Part shown: in pieces, positions 36,304-44,534 of the stretch
Numbering within the stretch: the stretch's first letter is position 1
Layout: the number at the start of each line of letters is the position of its first letter
Source: Lyngbya sp. HA4199-MV5
GTDB lineage: Bacteria; Cyanobacteriota; Cyanobacteriia; Leptolyngbyales; Leptolyngbyaceae
Reading direction: 5' to 3'
DNA: 64,000 nt
Assembly (NCBI GenBank): GCA_019359375.1
Contig: JAHHHL010000024.1
Coordinates: forward strand, 1 to 64,000
The notes under the pieces: model-generated
The model's database searches: none
The model's input: the letters and a program-made list of their open reading frames with translations, nothing else
Told to the model about the DNA's origin: nothing
Program-made: the position numbers and the translations under genes

Positions 36304-37860
36304 ATGGTTTCTACTCTCTGGAATATTCCTGGGATTCAATCTCATGGATCATTAGAGTTTCTCGAACGATCGCTAGGTCCCATTTGTATTTATAGCGATC
36401 GCGGGCAGCCATTGTATGCCAGTCAAAGCCTTCTAACGTTGCTAGAAGCGACTACAGAAGAAATTGATTTTTTTCGTTATTTTCAATCAGAGACAACATC
36501 AAAGGACGTTCTAGAATCGCTGTGGGGACTGGCTTTACAGGAGAAAACCGTTACTTTCATTGCTAAGTCCAGAGACGATCAGAAGACCCTTGAATGTTCC
36601 CTGCAATTTAACGCAGAAGCAAATTCAATGTTCTTCACAGCAAGCAGCGCTGAGCCAGAAGCAGCTAAACCCAAAGATATAGAAGCTACTGCGAGTTCGC
36701 TCACCGTTTTTGCTCATCCCAGTCTGGCGACAGCGCTGATCCGTCAAGATGGGGTCATTATCCAATGCAATCAACGCCTGCATGAACTCTTGAAAACAAA
36801 TGACGGTGAAACGATCGTTCTGGAAGATTTTGTTTGCCCTGACGATCGCGTGATTGACGCAGACCTGAAACAAAAACTACTGAATGGTGCTATCCCTTCT
36901 TATACGATCGAACAGCGCTTGATGACTCGGAGCAACGAAATTATCTGGACAAAAAACCAGGTTTCTTTGGTAGATGTAAATGATTGCGTGGATGAGCAGC
37001 AGCGCTGCTTTACGGTTCTGATAGAGGATATAACGGAGAGCCGCAACGTTTACAATGCGCTGGTGAGAACGGAAGAAAAATGGAAAGCCTTTGTTTTTAA
37101 TAGTCCTCATCTCCTGATTCAAACCAGTCATACAGGTCAAATCGTTTACGTTAGTGCTGCTGTTGAGCGGCTTTTAGGCTACAGTGAAGCGGAATTACTG
37201 GGGCGACACGTTACAGAACTCCTTCACCCCAATCATTTCAACGAATTTGAACTGCTCTTACAGCTATGGATTAGCGGCGTTCAACCCAGTCAACCAGAGA
37301 TTGAATGCTGGTGGCGCACGAAGGCTGGTCGATGGGTGGCACTCTCGTTGCAGGGTCAGCCGTTTCCATCGGCTCTAAGCTTCGACGGTGTCGTTTTAAG
37401 CGGATACGATATTACCGATCGCAAATGTTTGGAGATGGAGTTAAAAGCCAGTGAAGAACGATTTAGATCCCTGATACTAAACATCCCAGGGGCAGTCTTC
37501 CGCTGTAGTTCAACCTATACGATGGCTTTTGTAAACGATGGGATTGATGCGATCACGGGATATCCAGCCTTGGCGCTGGTCAATAACCAGATGCAATCCT
37601 TCCTGAGCATTGTTCACCCAGATGACATCGCCATTATTAAAGATTCACTGGTTCAATCGGTGTTAGATCGACACCGCTGCTCGATCGAATATCGCATTAT
37701 TCACGCAAGTGGCTGTATCCGCTGGGTCTTCGAGCGCAAGCAAGGCGTTTTTGATCAGAACGGTAATTTGCTCTGGCTCGATGGCGTGCTGTTGGATATC
37801 ACCGATCGCAAACAAGCAGAAGCCGCTTTAAATCGCTACGAAACAATCCTGCTCGATTAG
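36304..37860 (+). CDS. Multi-PAS protein without output domain
   Basis: 518 residues containing about four PAS/PAC units. The first is degenerate at the N-terminus (LGPICIYSDRGQPLYASQ). The others start near FAHPSLATALIRQDG, TEEKWKAFVFNSPHLLI and SEERFRSLILNIPGAV, and the last two end with DITDRK. The protein stops at DITDRKQAEAALNRYETILLD, exactly where a kinase or GGDEF domain normally begins. No such domain was seen in any frame of the following 490 bp. It is either a truncated sensor or a stand-alone sensory adaptor. A strong hairpin at 37909-37946 terminates it. Confidence 0.85.
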   Translation: MVSTLWNIPGIQSHGSLEFLERSLGPICIYSDRGQPLYASQSLLTLLEATTEEIDFFRYFQSETTSKDVLESLWGLALQEKTVTFIAKSRDDQKTLECSLQFNAEANSMFFTASSAEPEAAKPKDIEATASSLTVFAHPSLATALIRQDGVIIQCNQRLHELLKTNDGETIVLEDFVCPDDRVIDADLKQKLLNGAIPSYTIEQRLMTRSNEIIWTKNQVSLVDVNDCVDEQQRCFTVLIEDITESRNVYNALVRTEEKWKAFVFNSPHLLIQTSHTGQIVYVSAAVERLLGYSEAELLGRHVTELLHPNHFNEFELLLQLWISGVQPSQPEIECWWRTKAGRWVALSLQGQPFPSALSFDGVVLSGYDITDRKCLEMELKASEERFRSLILNIPGAVFRCSSTYTMAFVNDGIDAITGYPALALVNNQMQSFLSIVHPDDIAIIKDSLVQSVLDRHRCSIEYRIIHASGCIRWVFERKQGVFDQNGNLLWLDGVLLDITDRKQAEAALNRYETILLD

Positions 37861-38352
37861 TGGCAGCATCAACCATCATAAAGCGCTTACTACCAGCAAG
37901 TTTTCCAGATGCCAATAGACACCCTAACACGAGTGTCTATTGGCATTTGGTTATTTGACCAATCGCTGGGTAGGGTCAAGGCAATGCTTTGACTCTATGG
38001 AAGGTGTCGCATTTTCAATGCAGATTGGTGCCAAGTCTTAACAGAACCCCCGTTTTGCTTTGTGTAATCTTTCATTAGGACGAGCTGTTTGCAGATTTTT
38101 TTGGGCTAGAATTGTCACATTGCAACCGATCAACCTGGGTCATAGCAGTTTCTAGTCAAGTGAAGCACAGTCGCGAACAGCAGCGGGTAAAGAGCAAAAG
38201 TAAAGAAGACTCCGGTTTCCCTTCTGCTTCCTGCCTCTCGTCCTCTGCCTCAAGCTAAAAACTTGTGCCGCATTTAAGCAAAAACTGCTATAGAAGCTTG
38301 CTCGGTTGATTTGCTGGTGAGTGTGATATACAGCCCCTGATTTTTTCCTGAC
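37861..38352. other. Intergenic region with terminator and repeat
   Basis: About 490 bp. It holds a 14-bp perfect hairpin (37909-37946) and, at about 38190-38265, a CTTCTGCTTCCTGCCTCTCGTCC-type block, the reverse complement of the GGCAGAAGGCAGGAGG repeat found elsewhere. No gene recognised. Confidence 0.5.
37909..37946 (+). terminator. Strong hairpin downstream of the PAS gene
   Basis: The arms ATGCCAATAGACAC and GTGTCTATTGGCAT form a 14-bp perfect stem with a 10-base loop, 48 bp after the stop codon. The following TTTGGTTATTT is only moderately T-rich. Likely a terminator. Confidence 0.7.
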
Positions 38353-39840
38353 ATGAATTGTGATGTTCCTGTTGCAGCAGTTGACGAGGGATCTGTTCAG
38401 CCAAACCCTCCACAAGATCTACAAGCGGTGACGGTGCCGTTTAGCCAGAGTGGGCTTGCTGAATCCCACACCCCGTTAACGGGCGATTTGATAGATGCCG
38501 ATGGTATTTTTGACCACGTAAGTCAGCTAAAAGTAAAGGCAAAAGTGGCGTTAATTCGTCGCCTGCTCACGCAACTGGAGGCTGACCAAATCCAAACGGT
38601 TTTAGAATGTGGCTTACGAGAGATTGGCGATCGTCATCGTCGAGGGATTGCGGCTGAGCAACACAATACGCGTCTCCTGCTCAAAAAAGACTACAGCTAC
38701 CAAGACCGGGGGCTGGAAGAGCCAACCCAATACTATGTTTATCTGAGACGGCGAAAACCCAAGCTCGATCGCTATATTGGCACTCTCTTCTATGCTCCTC
38801 AAGGATGTGCGCTGGATTACTTTTTAGATCTTGACGGGCGCATGATGTTTAAGCCGCCACACAATGTTTTTCAGTTGCAGGATTGTACCAATCCGGCTGT
38901 ACATCAAGTGGTGCGGTTACTTTGCCTGGAGCCACCGTCACCCAGCTATACCTTTGACAAACAGCAGAACGATACGCCAGCCATTCAATTACAGCTTGAA
39001 TATCTCGATCCCAAAACCTATCAACCGATCGCACAGCAAACGTATCCTTTCCCAAGCTGTATGCATGAAGGGGGACGGCTCGATCGCTATCGGTGGGATG
39101 TCACGCCACTGCTGCTGCCGGAGGTAGCCGTGCCACATGAGCCAATTGAGCCATCGTCCATTTTGGCACCGATTGAGCCATCATCCATTTTGGCACCTTT
39201 GCCAACCGATGGATTGGTCACTGCTTCCCAGCCACTTACGGCTTCTCGACCGCTCACTGACCTCAGATCCCATTCATTGTCTGGCGATGCAACCGCTTTC
39301 TTAAATGAGTTTAGTCCCGGTACGATGGCGGCTCAGGTTACCTGGAGTGAGGTTCAACCGACCTTTAGCCAGCCTGATTCCGCAACGACACCAAGCCCCA
39401 GACGCGTCCTTGAGCTGCCAGCAACGCGATGGCTTACTTTCTATGTGTCAAAGCGCCAGGACTCGGACACAATTTTAAAGCGAATGCGCTTGTGGGCTGC
39501 CTGGAGTGAGAAAGCCATGCCGCAATCACGCTGGGAACTGGTTCAGGATGGGACAACTTACACCTTGATGAATGCACACTTCAAGCGACGTATTTTGAGA
39601 TTCTCTAGCGATCGTGGGTCTGTGGCGTTTGAAAACTCATTGCCTGTTTTGGTGCGATGGTTTCATGATTTGGGTCTAGCCGTATCTCAAGCTCAAAACC
39701 AGCGACAATACAGTGCCGCACAGCTACAGCTTGCCCACAGCCTCTTTGTCGATATGAGTTTGCCCCAGACTGACCCGATCGTGGTGCTAAAGAAGCTCTT
39801 TGGAGTGGAGTTTGCTAAAGCAATGCCTGATAAACCTTAG
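38353..39840 (+). CDS. Conserved-looking cyanobacterial protein of unknown function
   Basis: 495 residues, no family recognised. An N-terminal third is helical and charged (VSQLKVKAKVALIRRLLTQLE). A central part mentions repeated Tyr/Arg segments (QYYVYLRRRKPKLDRYIGTL). A Pro/Ser-rich linker holds an exact 10-residue duplication (PIEPSSILAP twice, about 39139-39198). A C-terminal region has WLTFYVSKRQDSDTILKRMRLW and a final basic helix. There is no signal peptide or membrane helix. Coding is supported by length and codon use. A MITE copy begins at the last base of its stop codon, so the insertion lies precisely at the 3' end. Confidence 0.65.
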   Translation: MNCDVPVAAVDEGSVQPNPPQDLQAVTVPFSQSGLAESHTPLTGDLIDADGIFDHVSQLKVKAKVALIRRLLTQLEADQIQTVLECGLREIGDRHRRGIAAEQHNTRLLLKKDYSYQDRGLEEPTQYYVYLRRRKPKLDRYIGTLFYAPQGCALDYFLDLDGRMMFKPPHNVFQLQDCTNPAVHQVVRLLCLEPPSPSYTFDKQQNDTPAIQLQLEYLDPKTYQPIAQQTYPFPSCMHEGGRLDRYRWDVTPLLLPEVAVPHEPIEPSSILAPIEPSSILAPLPTDGLVTASQPLTASRPLTDLRSHSLSGDATAFLNEFSPGTMAAQVTWSEVQPTFSQPDSATTPSPRRVLELPATRWLTFYVSKRQDSDTILKRMRLWAAWSEKAMPQSRWELVQDGTTYTLMNAHFKRRILRFSSDRGSVAFENSLPVLVRWFHDLGLAVSQAQNQRQYSAAQLQLAHSLFVDMSLPQTDPIVVLKKLFGVEFAKAMPDKP

Positions 39841-39964
39841 AGCGTGTCATCAATTGGCTCCGAAACCTTGCAATATCAGCAGTGTCACGCCCGTCCATAC
39901 ACACCAGGCTAGGGGCTGGAACCCTTTCTGCAAGCAATGTGTAGTATTAATTGATGACAGCCCC
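39840..39964. mobile_element. MITE family A, copy 2
   Basis: About 125 bp bounded by GAGCGTGTCATCAATTGG and, read from the right end, GGGGCTGTCATCAATTA. The interior matches copies 1 and 3, including the block ATCAGCAGTGTCACGCCCGTC (shared with copy 1) and GGGGCTGGAACCCTT. It is inserted at the stop codon of the preceding gene. It contains no coding capacity. Confidence 0.82.
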
Positions 39965-40214
39965 CAGCAGTACTGTTCAACTCCCAAAGAAAGGCGTTGC
40001 TAAATTGCGGTATGAATCAAGGACGTGAGCAAGATGCTCACACTCTCTAAGCTAATCTTTGTAAGGAGTGTGAGCGTCCCGCTCATGTTTGAGGTAATAC
40101 AAATCATACGTCTATTCAGCAACACCCAATGAAAATAGCGTATTTTCATTGAGAGGAATGATGGAACGTTTCTTGGTTTCAACGTCCCTCAAGTAATGCT
40201 GATCACCATGCCGC
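39841..40214. other. Intergenic region with MITE and palindromic repeat
   Basis: Between a rightward and a leftward gene. It comprises MITE copy 2 (to 39964), then a GTGAGCAAGATGCTCAC-type palindromic repeat (about 40021-40088), then an AATACGTCTATT/GAAAATAGCGTATTTTC patch near 40110-40150. No gene. Confidence 0.6.
40021..40088. repeat. GCAAGATGC palindromic repeat, copy 1
   Basis: Two small hairpins, GTGAGC-AAGAT-GCTCAC (40025-40041) and TGAGCG-TCC-CGCTCA (about 40070-40084), are enclosed by CACACTC/GAGTGTG arms. The arrangement corresponds to the repeat at 58065-58111 with its halves in opposite order. Typical of cyanobacterial intergenic palindromes. Confidence 0.65.
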
Positions 40215-41021
40215 TCACTGATTTTGTGATACGGCAATGGTTTCGGGTGGAGCGACAGCAGGTTGGACGGTTGGCAGATCTTCCATTGCAACTTGCAGCA
40301 TAGTAGCATCAGGCTTGTAAAGTTGCGTCATGGCTTGTTGCAGCATTCCCTGTACCAGAAGACTTTGATATATCGGTGCGCCTTCTAACGCTTTGATGGT
40401 ATCAATCACGCCTTGCCAATCACGACCTTGTTTGAGGGCGATCGCTTGTTGGAGCAGCTTGTCTTGATTACCCCAACGTTGTCTCAGTTCTATAATGCGA
40501 TCGTGTAACTGACTCTGGGGTGGAACTGTATTGAGCATCAAGAGTGCTTTGCCAACACGACCCTGCCGACATTCACTGGTGGCTTGCCTCAAAAGCTCCA
40601 GCGACCAGTCTTCCTGTAGTTGCTGTGACATGCCATAGTGCTGACTGTTTTTAGGCATGCCAGCGATCAGATCTACCGCTTGAGTAAGCTGCTTGCGATC
40701 GACCAATGCCTGGGCTTGCGTCACCAAATCACCATAAACCGTTTCCATCTTGGCGGGCAAACGCTCACTGGCGCGATCGCGCCAGTGGTCAGTAGCAAGG
40801 TTTTCAGACGGAAGGCTTTCAGGAACAACATTGTTTTCCACAACAACGTTAGAGATCGGCTGTTGGGCAAGTTGCAAGCAACGGCTTTCTGTGCTGGAAA
40901 CCTTGGCAGTGGTTTCGCAGTCAGAATGAATGACGGGCGCTGATACAGAAGGTTGCGTCCAACCGTACAGTGCTAATGCAGAGCAAACCAGTGCTCCACG
41001 CTCTAATACCTGACGGCTCAT
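40215..41021 (-). CDS. Exported helical protein of unknown function
   Basis: 268 residues. The N-terminus MSRQVLERGALVCSALALYG, followed by WTQPSVSAPV, looks like a signal peptide. The body is helix-rich with a tetratricopeptide-like flavour (LVDRKQLTQAVDLIAGMPK, ECRQGRVGKALLMLNTVPP, ALKQGRDWQGVIDTIKALEG). Each unit describes a residue count and a work-like helix pair, suggesting a short solenoid. I use the ATG at 41019-41021; the frame extends five codons upstream to a TTG. Function unknown. It neighbours an RTX-type protein on the same strand, 464 bp upstream. Confidence 0.65.
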   Translation of the reverse strand: MSRQVLERGALVCSALALYGWTQPSVSAPVIHSDCETTAKVSSTESRCLQLAQQPISNVVVENNVVPESLPSENLATDHWRDRASERLPAKMETVYGDLVTQAQALVDRKQLTQAVDLIAGMPKNSQHYGMSQQLQEDWSLELLRQATSECRQGRVGKALLMLNTVPPQSQLHDRIIELRQRWGNQDKLLQQAIALKQGRDWQGVIDTIKALEGAPIYQSLLVQGMLQQAMTQLYKPDATMLQVAMEDLPTVQPAVAPPETIAVSQNQ

Positions 41022-41485
41022 AACCAAATTTTCCAAAATAAACAGTAGGAGACCAGGGCGTGGCTATGCAATACCGATGAAAGCAATAAGCATTGCAGCA
41101 TACTTGTGCAGCGACGCTATCATCTGAGCCACAAACTCACACCTGCTAGTTTAATTTACAGACATTCACTCCTCCTTCAGGATAGAATCTTCATTAAACT
41201 TTTTCAGTCTTCAGGTACAGATGATTAACTGTCTGGTGTGATAAAAGTTTGATACCGTAGCTACAGCTATGTTCATTTGCATTTATCACACTCGATACCC
41301 CAAACCCTTCCGACAAGACGGTGGTTTATTCAGTCAGTAACCGCTGTAATGTCCAAACACTGCTAGAAGAGCGTTTGCATTCTTGATGCATCAGCAATAG
41401 GGGCAACCATTTCTGATTGCCCCTACAACATGATTCCTTTTGAATTGGTATCAGATAAAACCGCTCTGGTATGTGGAGACGTAGC
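41022..41485. other. Intergenic region downstream of the RTX-type gene
   Basis: About 460 bp. It holds the promoter of the leftward exported-protein gene and a GGGGCAA/TTGCCCC palindrome (41398-41425) that may end the leftward RTX-type gene. No gene recognised. Confidence 0.5.
41398..41425 (-). terminator. Palindromic hairpin downstream of RTX-type gene
   Basis: TAGGGGCAA and TTGCCCCTA form a 9-bp perfect stem around a 10-base loop, 60 bp after the RTX-type stop. There is no clear T-run, so termination is inferred from position and stem strength. GGGGCAA-type palindromes are common cyanobacterial intergenic repeats. Confidence 0.45.
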
Positions 41486-42427
41486 TTACACTAGCGTGAA
41501 ATCATTTGCCGAGAAGTTTGCAATATTTGCCAGTCCGGCAGCACCGCGCTGATTGTCCAGGTTTGCAAGGACGCTGATATCGCCGCCATCGCTGAGATCA
41601 CTGGAATACACCAACCGAGTCAGCCCTAGCGTTGAGTTGAAGTAAACAAATGCCCCCGCGTCAGCAGTGATATTGTCATTGTTTGCGATCGCACGAGCAG
41701 CGGCTCCGGCAGCAGCAAAGGCATCCGTAAGCACAATCACGTTACTGTCACCCGTAATTTGAGATGATTGTCCCTTCTGGAAGGACAGGGTGTTTAGCCC
41801 TAAATCCTGACCATCAAAGGCAAACTTGTCTTCGCCGATCGTGTAGTCCAAAACAAGATCGGGTGTATTGAGCACATTAATCCCCGTTTGTCCTGCAGGT
41901 GCAGGCGTGCCATTGGCGAAGACATTGCCCTCGTAGACAAACTGATCAAGCCCCTGACCACCTTTCATGACATCAATACCATCGCCGCCAATCACCGTGT
42001 CATTGCCTTCTTCAGCTTCCAGCAAGTCATTGCCTACGCCGCCAAAAATGAAGTCATCGCCCGCGCTGGCAAAAAGCTGATCGTTACCAGCGTCGCCAAA
42101 AACCGTATCATTGCCACCGTCAGCTTCCAGTCGATCGTCACCGTTGCCACCAAACAATAGATCGTCACCAGCGCCAGCCGCCAGAAAATCATTGCCATCG
42201 CCGCCAATCATCAAATCGTTGCCGATCCGAGCAAAATCAGCACCTGAACCAGTCCGAGCAGTGTTATCACCTGCATCGCCAATAAAGTTGACACCAGCGG
42301 CTGGGTCGCCTCCTACGCTGATACTGCCACCGGGTCCCTGGAATTGAGCCTGCCCCAAGAAAGATGATGGATTAGACTGCAAAAACGTTAGAAGCGTGTC
42401 TAAGCCTCTCTGTGCACTAATGGTCAT
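41486..42427 (-). CDS. RTX-type calcium-binding protein
   Basis: 313 residues. From about 47 to 165 it consists of nonapeptide-type RTX repeats (GGDGNDFLA, GAGDDLLFG, GNGDDRLEA, GNDTVFGDAGNDQLF and so on), which bind calcium as a parallel beta roll. The C-terminal about 130 residues (from LDQFVYEGNVF) form the domain often found after such repeats. RTX proteins are typically exported by type I secretion using a C-terminal signal. A full exporter cassette lies 1.3 kb away at 43709-49110. I start at the ATG at 42425-42427 (MTISAQRGLDTLL), which has the ribosome-binding site AGGAAA; the frame is open further upstream. Confidence 0.88.
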   Translation of the reverse strand: MTISAQRGLDTLLTFLQSNPSSFLGQAQFQGPGGSISVGGDPAAGVNFIGDAGDNTARTGSGADFARIGNDLMIGGDGNDFLAAGAGDDLLFGGNGDDRLEADGGNDTVFGDAGNDQLFASAGDDFIFGGVGNDLLEAEEGNDTVIGGDGIDVMKGGQGLDQFVYEGNVFANGTPAPAGQTGINVLNTPDLVLDYTIGEDKFAFDGQDLGLNTLSFQKGQSSQITGDSNVIVLTDAFAAAGAAARAIANNDNITADAGAFVYFNSTLGLTRLVYSSDLSDGGDISVLANLDNQRGAAGLANIANFSANDFTLV

Positions 42428-43411
42428 AACCGTTTCCTCGTGTTTAATTGGTTTGCTCGTGTTAAATCTGAACGATCGATGCACACCTGGCAAAAGCTGA
42501 ATCAACATCAGAGATGCTGACGCGGTTTCGCACTGTGGATTCGTGCCGTTACAACAGCGACAGTAGTAGGAAGCTCAAAAAGTGTTGTCGATGTTTCGTG
42601 GATGCAAGTGATCCAACAGACCGTCTCGCTGATAGGGGCAACCGCGATCGCCCAGCCAGGAGAAAGAATGTGATAACGCTTACCTGATAGGGCTTGCGGT
42701 TGCCTCTAGTGATGCCTGCAAAGAGTTAACTGGTAGAGCGACATCAATAGATTTAATGGAAAGGCAACACTGCTCTGTACCAAGGTAAAGAAGCTAAAGG
42801 ATTTAGCCAACCCGAAATTCTCAGAACTTTTCAGGATAGACTTCATGTTTTTATACTGCTAGCACCTACCAGTCAAAAAAGTAAGATGCCTTTGAGGCAA
42901 CAGTTTCTCGCACGACACATCGATTAAAAGCAAGTTTATTACGTAAGCTCATGTAATATTTTTGACCGAAAAGCGTTAATTCGGTCTAATTAGAACCAAT
43001 CTCATACCGTAGTTCTAATTTGTGTTTTAGCTTGCACAGACTCAAGTTTGGTGCTAGGTATGATAAGGCTCGGTAGTCGGTTGACGCGATCGATGGTCAG
43101 TTAACTAGAACAGTTTGTAAATTGGTTCCAGTTAAGTGATCATGCTAGCGATTGTGTTATCGTCTGGGTCAAGTGCATCAATCTAATGCCCCTATAGAGA
43201 TCCTCTGTCTCCAGGGTCAAGCCTGTAAGGGTTAAATTACCTGGCGTTTATGGAAGGCTGTCATTGCCTGCTACACGTTAATGTCGTTTAACGACTGTTT
43301 TCACAACCCAGTAGAAGTAGTTGGGGTGCAGCGAAAACAGAAGATGGATCCACACAAGGGCTGATCAATTTTTATTTGGTTTCATTCATCCCTCAAGCAT
43401 GAGCTTGGCGC

Positions 43412-43427
43412 AAACCTTGGAGGTTTT
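43412..43427. repeat. AAACCT-TGG-AGGTTTT palindromic repeat, copy 2
   Basis: Near-identical to the hairpin at 13315-13330, including the preceding CGC and following purine/pyrimidine context. An intergenic palindrome without visible function. Confidence 0.55.
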
Positions 43428-43595
43428 GACCAGGAATCAAGCCGTGTGGCTAGCGGTTCGGCTTCAACCCTGGAGGATTTAGTCAGAATGTGTAAGTTCT
43501 GAAGAATCGCAATGCCACTTTGAGGTCTGTTCATGGGGCAGCGTTGATCGTAGTTAATGCCCCCTCTGCTTCATGTGGTTTGAGCTTCATGTGGT

Positions 43596-43665
43596 TTATT
43601 AAACCAGTTGCACCCGGTTGCACGCTGGTCAGTGTGAGGAGTGTCCGCAAATTGATAGGCATAGA
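43596..43665 (-). ncRNA. yfr1: Candidate Yfr1 small RNA
   Basis: Read on the minus strand, the sequence contains the exact 11-base Yfr1 core ACTCCTCACAC (43642 down to 43632). It is followed closely by a terminator-like hairpin: ACCAG pairs with CTGGT and inner TGCA with TGCA (43629 down to 43603), then TTTAAT. Yfr1 is a short cyanobacterial sRNA with this core kept single-stranded between two structured parts. Core identity and the following hairpin support the call. The 5' stem-loop expected of Yfr1 is not obvious here, and the exact 5' end is a guess. Confidence 0.45.
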
Positions 43666-43708
43666 TTGAACGCAAAACTTCTCTGGATGGTGGGTTAGGA
43701 ACATTGCT

Positions 43709-44503
43709 ATGGGCAACTGTTTGAAGATTGGCGATTACCTCTTAGATGGTGATCAAATCATTACTGCATTAATTCGGTATAAGCTGCTGGAACCAATGGT
43801 GGGGCAGATTTTACTAGACGAGGTACTGAAAGATGTCCCATTGTCGAAACAGGAGTTGTTTTATACCCTGTTTGGAGCCACAGAAGCTTCGGTGCCGGAC
43901 GATTTTGAAGGGTTTATCCATCAATGGTGCCAGGTCAAAGGCGTAACGTTAGACTATTTCAGCACGGTTGTACTGCGAGAATTGCAAGTGCAGAAATTTA
44001 AGCAGCTACGGTTCGCTAGCCAGGTAGAGTCGGAGTTTCTGCGGATTAAATCTGATCTGGATCAGGTGGAATATTCATTGATTCAGTTGACTAATTTGTC
44101 ACAGGCGCAAGAACTCTATTTTCAGCTTCGGGATGATGGCGCAGATTTTGCCCAACTGTCGCAACACTACTCACTGGGGCATGAACGATCGACGGGTGGT
44201 TGGGTTGGTCCTGTGCCACTATCAACGCTGCCCGTTGAAGTAGCAACGCTGTTTCGCAATGAGCAAGTAGGGATTGTGTATGGTCCCATTCCGATCGCGG
44301 ATGGCTTTTGGATTGTGCGCCTGGAGCAGTTTACAGCCGCAAGGCTCACTGAAGCCACTCGCACCGATTTAACCAATCGTCTTTATAACCAGTGGCTACA
44401 GGCTCAAATTCAAGCGATGACAGCGATACCGGGCACGATCGCGGTACAAGCCAGTGCCCCACCCGCAAATTCAATCGAACGATTGCCAGTCGCAGCAAAT
44501 TAA
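43709..44503 (+). CDS. Parvulin-type peptidylprolyl isomerase of the type I secretion cassette
   Basis: 264 residues. A helical N-terminal part (about 1-125, similar in style to SurA/PpiC N-terminal domains) precedes a parvulin-like domain with LYFQLRDDGADFAQLSQHYSLGHERSTGGWVGPVPLSTLP and a final strand IADGFWIVRLEQF. No signal peptide is present. A PpiC-type isomerase directly upstream of a HlyB-like exporter is a recurring cyanobacterial arrangement. It may help a substrate fold or stay export-competent; that role is inference. The gap to the transporter gene is 31 bp, and transcription is co-directional. Confidence 0.82.
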   Translation: MGNCLKIGDYLLDGDQIITALIRYKLLEPMVGQILLDEVLKDVPLSKQELFYTLFGATEASVPDDFEGFIHQWCQVKGVTLDYFSTVVLRELQVQKFKQLRFASQVESEFLRIKSDLDQVEYSLIQLTNLSQAQELYFQLRDDGADFAQLSQHYSLGHERSTGGWVGPVPLSTLPVEVATLFRNEQVGIVYGPIPIADGFWIVRLEQFTAARLTEATRTDLTNRLYNQWLQAQIQAMTAIPGTIAVQASAPPANSIERLPVAAN

Positions 44504-44534
44504 GACATACAGCAAGGCTTGAGGGCTTATCGTC

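Larger units (their letters stand above)
42428..43708. other. Long intergenic region before the type I secretion cassette
   Basis: About 1.28 kb with no recognised protein gene. The right part contains an AAACCTTGGAGGTTTT palindrome (43412-43427), a repeated TTCATGTGGTTTGAGCTTCATG motif (about 43570-43593) and, on the minus strand, a candidate Yfr1 small RNA (43596-43665). Confidence 0.5.
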
